A DNA stretch of 64,000 nt from Chrysaora quinquecirrha. Its lineage: Eukaryota; Cnidaria; Scyphozoa; Semaeostomeae; Pelagiidae. The stretch spans positions 24,617 through 88,616 of the forward strand of contig JACTAT010000083.1 in NCBI GenBank assembly GCA_014526335.1. Reading direction: 5' to 3'. Of the stretch, positions 55,764 through 64,000 are shown one piece after another (the first letter of the stretch is position 1; every line of letters begins with the position of its first letter). Under the pieces are notes generated by a model. It was not told where the DNA came from. It made no database searches and was given only the letters and a program-made list of their open reading frames with translations. A program made the position numbers and the translations under genes.

Positions 55764-57316
55764 TTGGCAGGAACACAAATTGAATGCACAATTGGACAAA
55801 AAAATTGACATGAAACAAAAGCATGGAAAGAATTTTTGTATGATGATGAAAACAGAAGGCCAAAACTTTGGGAAATAAGATAAAATTTAGGTACAAATAA
55901 CATAACAACAGGCAGGAAATATTTTTGGTGGAAAACAGTCTTGCTGGATGAAATGAATAATGTAAAATTCAATGATGTTGAATTACACATACTTTGTACA
56001 AAAAATACTAAAAATCCTACTCTTGCAGTTGCAGGCCGTAATCTGTCAGTCTCTCAGACTGCCAGACACTTACTGTACTTTTAGTTGTAAATTATTTAAT
56101 TTACATGTTACGGAATAAAACTTCTTTTCTTTCTCATGCCCTTCAGTCCCAAATACAGTAACATAGGGTTTAGTTAAAAGCTTTTAATCTTTGTTTTCTT
56201 TTATCAGTGACTGGAAAATATTTCCTGAATGAAATGTGTCGTTCATTCTACAGCTCTACAACAATTTAGTACTTAAGGGTCATGGGCTTCATAGGGATGA
56301 TACGTACGGTCCTAGGGTCTGGTTTTCGAACATGTCAAATTTTTGCACTAAATAAAGTATAAAAGACTGGAGAAATTTAAAAAATAGGCCATGCATGACC
56401 TACATTCATAAGGAAACTTGGAATGGTATTTTACTATATTATTGAATAGGTATTTTAATCTTTCGGTCAAGAAACTTACATTGTTCATTTATCGTTTAAA
56501 GCCAAAATTGTTAAATATTCTGAAAATTGATTTGTTCAATCTATAAATATAATTTTTATGTTTACAGTAGAAATCCTATTATTTTGGTTATGCTTGTTAG
56601 TAACTGAATATGAATATTTGGATTCTCTTTACTTCATCTCTCCTCAGTTGAAGCAGCAAATAAATTAACTCTTAGAACCTACATATCTATTAGTAAATCA
56701 TTGAAGAAAGCATTTTAGAATCGCCCTTATATCCTGAAGTTGCTGGTTCCGCCGAATTCACACCCTCTTTTTGTAGAAAAATTCAAACTTAACTATTTTG
56801 ACTCACCAACAGGAGATGCAATGTGCTTCGTCAATAACAATTGCTTTCAATTTCTTGATATAAATTTCAGAGGTGAAAACTTCTTGCCAGATAGTTGTTT
56901 CCGTATATCAATTGTTGTTTCCATATATTTAGGAAATTCACTTCATCAACATTTTTATCCTCTTAAAAAGAATAATAATCATCTTCCGGCTCTCTGCGAG
57001 AAAAAGGTTGCATATCTTGACTTTCACTCATTCATCTGAAAGAAAACGAAATGGTGTTTGCTTCTGTACGTGATCCGTCTTCTGAAAACGTTCTGAACAT
57101 CGACAATGTCCTTACAATGGGACGAATTAAACTGGTTATCGAGTTCCCAAAATCAGTTATTTCTGGGAAAGACTTTTGATTTCAGAAGAGATGGTATGAG
57201 CTGTATGACTGGTTAGAGTATTCAATTGACAAAGATGCAATCTTTTTCTTTTACTGTTGCATCTTTGGGTCGCAGGGTAAGTGTTTTTAGGTATTATTTA
57301 TGGTTATTGGTTATTG
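55764..57316. other. No gene recognised
   Basis: AT-rich. A plus-strand frame at 56740-57039 and weak minus-strand frames at 57000-57240 have no assignable motif. The latter may be the decayed 3' part of the hAT fragment next to them. Confidence 0.4.
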
Positions 57317-57595
57317 TACAGTTATTCTTAGCCAAGACTCGCTGAGATGCTGTTGGACCCCATTGTCCTTGCCAGACATATTACTTGCACCGTCAAAGAC
57401 CTTTCCTGTCATGTTTTGCAATGAAATCTGCAATACATCCAACTTTTCAGTGATGATGTCAGATGCCAGTTAGACCAAAAGTTTCAACTGAAGTTAATAC
57501 GACCAGCAGGGGTCCTTCTCTTCTTGAGTTGTTAGGGCACCGAACACTTCATCAAGTCCATTGGCATGTCGAATAGCTGTCATAGAGGATTAGTT
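57317..57595 (-). pseudogene. hAT (DUF4371-like) transposase fragment
   Basis: On the minus strand, IITEKLDVLQISLQNMTGKV is followed by FDGASNMSGKDNGVQQHL, the conserved 'FDGA.NMSG...GVQ' box of DUF4371 hAT proteins, also present at about 37390. Upstream, ANGLDEVFGALTTQEEKDPC is probably part of the same gene, with stops between. It is a different lineage from the 36.6-37.9 kb remnant, which reads DGAANMNSIYKGL. Confidence 0.6.
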
Positions 57596-58004
57596 TCCTA
57601 TGACTTGGTGGGTGCATTTACTTGTTGTGTGGCTTGCCCACTTTCAGTCTCCAGTTAATCAAAGCAAGTTAGGTCACTCTGAGCTTGGTTCCCTCGAAGT
57701 TTTGCCTTTGGTTTATTGCACTCATATCTTGCTCAGATCATTTGTGTTTGTTGTTGGTTTTCTTCTATGCATTATATTTACGGATTGGGTCTGCTTGCTA
57801 TCTGGTCAAGTCAAGATTTTCAGCTGGAATTTGGTGAGCCTGTTCCGTTATTTTGTTTTCATTCTCCCGTATTGAAGTAAGAACTTGCCAAGAACTGTTC
57901 GAGTTTCGCTGGCGTATTTTATCGATGTATTTTCGTTGAAAGTAACTGCTTCAGCTGCCTGATTTTTCTTAAAGTTAAGGCCAAACTTTCAGTTAACGAT
58001 CGAG

Positions 58005-60385
58005 ATGACTGATAAGGCTAGCTCTAATACCTCGTCTGGTGCTGAGGATTCTCGACTGGGGGCAGCGAGTACCAATGCGGCGACAAGCGTCACAATGGAA
58101 CGTTTTTCCCACCTTGAGGATTCAGTTCCTAGAATTTTCATGCTCCTTTTGCAGCAACAAGTATCTGCTCAGTTTTGATCCTCTGGTGGCAAAGCTGCCT
58201 CAAGTCAAGGTATGTCAAGCACCCCAGTGAGCTCTGTGTCACCCGCAGAAGATGCATCCTGCAACTGCCCCTGCATTTCTTTCAGTTTCACCATCCACTG
58301 GGACGAGTAACAGCCTCTCGTCTGGTTCTATGGGCCAGGGGCTTTAGCCTGCTTTGGAAAAACCCACTATTGCCTCCACGCTGCCCATAGCCCCAACGAC
58401 GCCTGCTGCCCCGCCAGTACCTATCGTGACAGTTTCATTGGTCGTCCCGCCAGTCCGAGGGGAACATTGCGGACAAAATCAAGAACAACAAGTACGTAGA
58501 TTTCAACCTGCTGCGGCCGTGCAACTTGAAAAAGTTACCTGGGGCTGAGCCATCTGCGTCACAGCTTTCCAGGCGTTTGAAGAACGACCTTACGCCAGTT
58601 CGCAGTTTTACTAACTGGGCTGAGACTTGGGCAGTGCTCCTGGGGGTGATGGTGAAGTTTTTTGCTGCGAAAGTCGCAAGTTTGGTCTCGTATTTTCTTG
58701 TAATCTCCAAGCAGCCCCAGACATCCCGGGATCCGGCTGGCTAGAGTACAACACCCTCTTTCGTAAACAGATGGCAGAAAACCCCTCAAGCGACTGGGGG
58801 GAGATACTTCCCACCCTGTGGATGACAACCCTGGTGGCAAAGGGCTCCCTGCAATCCCATCGCACCCCTCAGAATCTCAGGCGAGTGGTCAAGGCTCCCA
58901 GCTTCCATGTTTAAAATGGAATTCAGGAAACTGTCAAAAGTCACCATGCCGTTACACCCATGGGATCTGCTCAGAGTGTAGAGGCTCCCACATGAAGGTC
59001 AATTGTCCCAAGTCCACACAATCAACCAGAACGAAGCCACAAAAAGACCGGGAGGATTCACCACCACCGTTGAAGAAAAAGCACAGTAAATGACTAGGCT
59101 TAGACATGAAATTTTTTGGTTTTGTGTCTACCGTTATTTTTGCTGCCCCCTTAGTAGTAACACCGTTAAGATTTTATACATGGTGTTTTTTGTTACTTAA
59201 CTATGGTTATGTAGATGCTAGTTGGGTCTTAAATGGCCTTCATTCAGGTTTTTCTTCGGGGGTCATGGAGGGTCCGCTTAAGTCCGCCAACCGGAATTGT
59301 GTAACCGCTTACAGGCAACCTGAGGTAATTGATAAGTACCTGGCGGAGGAACATAAGTTTGGCTCTATTTGTGGCCCCTTTGACTCTCCACCCCTCCCTG
59401 ATTTGACGTTAATGGATTTGGGGTTATCCCAAAATCCACCCCTGGTAAATTTTGGCTCATTACGGATTTATCTTTCCCACATATGTCCAGCGTCAATGAT
59501 CTAATTCCCGATTCAGAGGCGGATGTTTCATATGCAGGTATCCCAGAGGCCATGGCTACTATAATGCGCCTAGGCAAGGGTGCGCTGTTGGCCAAATTTG
59601 ATATTCGTCGAGCCTATCGCTTACTGCCTGTTTGCAGGGACCATCTGCCCTTGCTGGGTATGCGCTGGCGTGGTCAATTCTATGCTTACCTTGCCTTGCC
59701 CTTTGGTCTTCGGTCTGCACGGAAAACCTTTACAAGATTTGCTGACGCACTGCAATTCTTCCTTTCTAACGTAGGGGGTGTACTTGAGGTGCAGCGTTAT
59801 TTGGACGATTTTTTCATTGCCGGGCCCCCAGACTCCCTTTGTTGCGAGAGAGATCTGGAAAAGTGTTTGTCACTGTGCGCAGAACTTGGGGTCCCAATAG
59901 CAGATGATAAGACAGAGGGTCCGACTACCTGCCTATCTTATTTGGGTTTTACACTAGACACTCAGAGGCAAGAATTGCGGTTGCCAGGGAGAAACTTGTG
60001 AAAGTGTGGGCCCTCCTGGCCAGGTGGGACGGAAAACCCTCTGGCACCAAGCGCGAGCTATTATCGCTAATTGGTTTGCTGCAGCATGGTTTGGTTTCAA
60101 GCGATTGTGCTAGGGAGACCGTTCCTTCGCAGGCTTATCGACTGGGCGCATTCAGTACGGGACCTGGAGCATTATGTGCGGCTGTCCCTGTGGGAAAGGG
60201 ATGATATAGCTTGGTGGCATACACTCCTCACTTCCTGGAATGGCAGAAGCTTGTTTTTGTACCCCACCTGGGATCATTGCTTGAAGGTTGTCCTTGTCCA
60301 ATGGCAGTGGTGGTGCTGGTGGTCCTGGCAACCCCTTCCTTGGATTTCCGGGAAGGATTCCAAATCCTCTTTCCAAAATACATAA
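58005..60385 (+). pseudogene. DIRS retrotransposon: gag-like ORF and reverse transcriptase, 3' truncated
   Basis: An ATG at 58005 opens a gag-like region. By 58890-59090 it carries CLKWNSGNCQKSPCRYTH and GICSECRGSHMKVNCPK, the Cys/His array of DIRS gag. RT follows: HSGFSSGVMEGPL, CGPFDSPPLPDL, then 59483-60001 with SVNDLIPDSEADVSYAGIPE, LAKFDIRRAYRLLPV, LALPFGLRSA, RYLDDFFIAGPP (the YLDDF catalytic box) and LGFTLDTQRQELRLPG. TKRELLSLIGLLQHG, GRPFLRRLIDWAHS and WWHTLLTSWNG lead into the RNase H start. The match ends at about 60385. The rest of RNase H, the methyltransferase and the tyrosine recombinase are absent. Frame changes occur in gag (near 58170-58700), at about 59480 and at about 60070. 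Confidence 0.85.
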
Positions 60386-60391
60386 TTATAC

Positions 60392-60983
60392 CGTCAACCG
60401 GGGTGACTTCGGACACTTTTTGGTATATTTCTATGAATATTACAAAAACTAATCATATAATTCCTTTAACTCTTTGATAAAAGTAACAAAGGTCCAAAGC
60501 AAATTTGAAAAGTGGTGTCTGTTGTTTCCTCGATCTTATCTCCTTCGCGGTAATTGAAGATAAAGTCGTCCGAAGTCACCCGCCTACTCTGGGGTGACTT
60601 CGGACAGACGTAATGTTTTCGCATTGAAAAAATCAAGACATATTTCGAAGATGAAAAAAGCTACAAAAAGTTGCCAAAGGAGTCAAAAAGAGAAGATCTG
60701 GCAAGAAATTTTGCAGAAGGTTCCATCTGTTCGCGAGAAAAGACATCAAAACAAATTCGCTCAATTTAGGCCCATTGCAATAAATTTGCGAGCCGGTTCT
60801 TTGAGAGTTTCTAGACTGAGTTGATAAATTTCCAGTCAAAGCAAGAGTTTCACCCTCGAACAACTTAAAAAAAACTTAATTCACGATTTCTTAATCTTCT
60901 CAAGTGCCACTACAAAGCAGAAAGCAGAAACAATATTTTTGTCCGAAGTCACCCAGCAGTCCGAAGTCACCCCGGTTGACGGT
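60392..60983. mobile_element. 0.6-kb TIR element (Tc1/mariner-like MITE) in a TA site
   Basis: The tips are CCGTCAACCGGGGTGACTTC at 60392 and the exact inverse ending GGTTGACGG at 60983, with a TA on each side. Block 1 has the uninterrupted site at 52743. Two inner copies of the 'GGGTGACTTCGGAC' motif form a palindrome at 60568-60608, and a further 'TCCGAAGTCACCC' lies at 60941-60953. A 76-codon ORF inside (60594-60824) shows no transposase motif. It is non-autonomous. Confidence 0.85.
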
Positions 60984-61051
60984 ATTCTTCTTGGTAACGT
61001 TTATGATATAATCTAATTTATACAGGAACAGTTTCAAGAATTTGCGGGGTT

Positions 61052-62230
61052 TTACTGTATCAAATCTTCAGCGGTTAATATAAAGCTGCACGAAATCATG
61101 ATCTGGTCAAAAAGAACCTGCCAAAGATGTAATAAGTGTTTAGTGGAATCATAATAGAGTTTGTACACTTCTGACTTATACTCGTGTAGACTTTCTTCCA
61201 GAAATTTCATTCTTTCTGACATCATTGACCAATCATAAGAGAATTCATCTTCCTCAACTTCATCTACCTCAAAAACAGTGGCAAACTCAACTAGAAATTG
61301 CCATGGCTGACGCATACAGTCCCCACAATCACATTTCTTTCAACAGATGTCACAACAACGACATGCAGTTGGGCATGTAGATGACGTACCAAACTGCATG
61401 TCCTTATTTCATTTAGATTAAGGTGGAAATGTTCATAAAGAAATTTCCTTCTGCAAACGGAATTAGACATAGCGTATTTTTTCATTTCTTCGGTTGTAGA
61501 TCCTTTTCTAATAGTGTCGTTACTGGTTACTAATGAGAAAGATTGGGTAATGCTCCTTCCTCCTCTGCCACTCTTTTGGGGGAACGATTCTAGACTTCTT
61601 GGAACAGAAAAATTCTCAATGATAGAAAAGTTGGTGAAGTCTAGCCCCATTTCAAAAGATGTTGTTGCAATTACGACTCTCACCACTGAATCGGGTTTCT
61701 TAAACTCACTCAGAACAAGATCTTTATTTTCCTCCTCAGTTGCACAGTGAAACATTGCAATTAATCGCTTCTTAAATGATGCAGATCCATCACAAAACTG
61801 GTCATTTTTAATTCAAATGACAGATACTTGAAACTATAGGAAACAGTGCCTACATTTCGACAGTAAATGACCATTCTAATTGCATTCTGCTTCTGCTGTC
61901 ACAAAATGCCTCCAACCCAATCAAGGAAAGAAGTATCACCTGGTCTAAAGGTCAAAACCTCATAATAGATCTTGTTCTATGAGATGACATATACACTGCA
62001 CTTGGGTTTTGCATAAGCAAACTTATGTACACTTTTTCCTTTATCCCTTCTGTAGCTGTTGCAGTAAGAGCAACAAAACAAATGTCGCCTGCTAAAAATG
62101 ATCGAAGGTGTCAAAGTCTTCCGTAACTAGCCCTGAAATCACTGCCCTGAAATATAAAGGCGTTTCTTATTAACTCCATATGAAACTACTTTTTCAGAAC
62201 ATGTGAGATCTACTTTAAACAACTTGTTTC
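61052..62230 (-). pseudogene. RecQ-like helicase, C-terminal half (copy 2)
   Basis: Same content as 52813-53990: an ALTATATEGIKEKVY region near 62050, VVIATTSFEMGLDFTNFSII, PQKSGRGGR and VCRRKFLYEHF. Here the Cys cluster keeps CCDIC, where copy 1 has a stop. One base is lost at about 61410, shifting the frame after HFHLNLNE. The two copies therefore carry different lesions. Confidence 0.75.
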
Positions 62231-62721
62231 CTTTTAGAATAAAGCCACAACCGAGACACTACACCTTGGTTTTCAAATTGTATTCGATAACCTGATTATT
62301 CAAAGACATGCAAGACACAAGACCTCAGAAAATAAAAAGCAAGCGATATGATTTAGTCCGATCGAGTAAATGTTGAGCATTAATCAGACCAAGAACAAAT
62401 TTATAGCATAAGTACAGCAACACTGGCTTTGTGGTTTATGTCAAAGGGTGAATACAACGAAATACAGTCAATGCTTGCCAAAATTATCAAGAACATCATT
62501 TGTCATCAAATGGGTCACTTCAAGCAAAACTATTCTCACCTAGCACCCAATCATTTTAAACATAAACATCAAGATGAGATGAGAAAGAAATAAACCATCG
62601 TAAATAATTTTTTCATTATATAGCATTGCTGAGTAAAGCACAACAGGTTACAAATATCTGTGAAATAAAAATAAATATTTTCGCCTTGTTAGGTACCACT
62701 ACGAATACTTGAAAAAATGAA

Positions 62722-63214
62722 ATGTACACAGAGGACATGATCGCAATACTCGACCATTATCAGAAATATTGTCCAGTTGATGATGGCAAAATTGGAAACA
62801 TGCTATGCAGTGGCGATGGTACGACCACAAAACGTGGCATGGAGGCCCAAAATGCAAGAGCTGATGCTTCAACAAAGCAAAAACTTCTGGAAGGCGTTTT
62901 AATGAAATCTGAAGATTGGCACAAGGACTTTCTTTGCTTGCATGTTGGTTTAATACATCTCTAAAATAAATCCAAAATGTTCGTATGACTATTGCATTTA
63001 TTCAATATTTTTTTCAATATCGCAGATGCTGTTCAATGACCTGTATTCTGGAAACACTGTTACAGAAAAAGGTACGGTGTACCAGTTGATTCAAAATTTC
63101 CAGAAGAGAGATCCGAAATGTCAAAAAAATACAAATAAAAGGGTTCATGGTTGCAGAGAATTTGTGAATTTTGTTACGTATGGGTACACGGTATTAGCAG
63201 CGGGCATACTGTAA
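62722..63214 (+). pseudogene. DUF6589-like protein fragment (copy 2)
   Basis: Counterpart of 54485-54976, with two residue changes in the first exon (TKQK for TEQK and CLHV for CSHV). The second exon (from 63026) stays open longer than in copy 1, reading NKRVHGCREFVNFVTYGYTV and then LAAGIL. This fits the 'FF..V..+YVLAAG' region of the family. No longer C-terminal domain follows. Confidence 0.65.
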
Positions 63215-63679
63215 AAACCAGACTCTAGGACATGAGACCCCTGAGACCTTTAGGACCATTAAGTACTGACATTAAAAAGGACCGTTAACACCCAAGGGTA
63301 TTCGCCTTCTAAGAACAATAGAAGATTGCAGTAGTCTGTCAGTCCGGGTTTTCTTAGTAGTGGTACTTCCGCTATTTGGCTGCCTGTCTTCTCTAAGTAG
63401 TCAATACTTTTTATTATTGAATTTTGTTGTTTGCATACCTCACTGTCTTAGAGCTATGGCCCAAACAAAAACATTTCTTTTCAAATTAATCTAATTTTTT
63501 AAGTTTCGATAGATGTCTGTTATTTTTTTCTGTTATTTTTGTGACTAGAGGAAAAGAAACTTGATTTAAAATAGACAAACTGACTGGGGGAAAATACCAC
63601 TCATGGAAGTTCCAGATGAAAATGAGTTTAATTGGTAGAAATTTGTGAGAAATTGTTATAGGGGGTGAAGTAGAAGACC

Positions 63680-63925
63680 CCCAAGCAATTTTTTTGCTCA
63701 ATTTTAGTTCTAAAAGTTTCTTAACAGATTCTAAATTAAATGGAAATAAGTTGCAATAAAAACGAAAAAAACCTTCCGTGAGATACAGTATTGCTGACAG
63801 GTGAGAGAAATCACATGGAATTAGCCATAGTTTCTTAGCTCCTTTCTCGTGGTTCTAAAAGTTTGTTAAGTTTTTAGGTGTCTAGTTCTAGGTTTCTTAT
63901 AAACCTGTTTCTTATAAAAAAGTGT
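63680..63925 (-). mobile_element. MITE copy of the TTATAAGAAACC family inside block 2
   Basis: Near-identical counterpart of 55440-55690, ending in CTGTTTCTTATAAAAAAGTG at about 63905-63924. Confidence 0.5.
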
Positions 63926-64000
63926 TGTTGATGAGGACTTGCATAAGTTGCATTGAGACATTGCATTTTTTACAAGCATCTGTTTTAATCGCAAATGATA

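Larger units (their letters stand above)
60281..64000. repeat. Duplicated block, copy 2 (runs off the window)
   Basis: Matches 52633-55763 with scattered point changes and single-base indels. It differs by the 60392-60983 insertion. It ends at the window edge inside the match, so its full length is unknown. Confidence 0.9.

Noticed and set aside
58435..58865. Minus-strand ORFs across the DIRS gag region
   Set aside because: The plus strand carries the gag Cys/His array and RT. The minus frames are shadows.
60152..60376. Minus-strand ORF with a Gly/Pro-rich peptide, also at 52539-52730
   Set aside because: It is antisense of the RNase H start of DIRS. Repetition at both sites is explained by the block duplication.

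Overview
This looks like a piece of an animal nuclear genome, AT-rich and intron-bearing, and most likely from a cnidarian (anthozoan or hydrozoan). I infer that from the mix of mobile genes: DIRS with a YLDDF reverse transcriptase, BEL/Pao, piggyBac, DUF4371-type hAT, MULE-SWIM-Ulp1, multicopy RecQ-like genes, DUF6589 proteins and a Cys-rich 'GCDT' family. I see no CRISPR array, no tRNA or rRNA gene and no intact single-copy host gene. Nearly all recognisable coding sequence is decayed mobile-element sequence. All family calls are from residue patterns read by eye, without a database search.

Layout. 1-1224: 3' end of a non-LTR retrotransposon. 1236-7398: a 6.2-kb element (copy A) with inverted repeats of about 160 bp and a TTA target duplication; it carries an intron-containing gene with N-terminal Cys/His motifs, a conserved core, a PIN/XPG-like acidic domain and a Cys-rich tail. 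7.4-11.8 kb: mostly non-coding, with a perfect hairpin. 11.8-16.7 kb: piggyBac remnant, a five-copy tandem repeat of about 147 bp and a directly duplicated segment. 17620-21732: a 4.1-kb element with arms of about 750 bp and 392-bp tandem units but no recognisable transposase. 22.5-25.6 kb: BEL/Pao fragment and THAP-like exons. 28.35-28.78 kb: MITE. 29570-32486: copy B, with inverted repeats of about 470 bp around a gene homologous to the core of copy A. 36.6-38.2 kb: hAT remnant and two perfect or near-perfect foldbacks. 41.36-41.73 kb: 46-bp minisatellite. 42.1-43.0 kb: RPA-like OB-fold remnant. 44.5-48.2 kb (minus): MULE transposase, SWIM, Ulp1 protease and PHD in one spliced gene. 48.2-51.74 kb (minus): copy C of the copy A/B family, joined to the MULE gene. 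52.6-55.8 and 60.3-64.0 kb: a direct duplication at a spacing of about 8.24 kb, each copy holding a RecQ-like helicase 3' half and a divergent DUF6589 gene; the second copy is split by a 0.6-kb TIR element at a TA site. 58.0-60.4 kb: DIRS gag and RT.

The main result is that one poorly classified protein family occurs three times in 50 kb. Twice it lies inside long terminal inverted repeats, which supports its being the gene of a DNA transposon whose conserved acidic domain is not an evident DDE transposase. The TIR-flanked copies (A, B) and the MULE-fused copy (C) share the same ordered motifs but are diverged, so they are different lineages and not a recent duplication.
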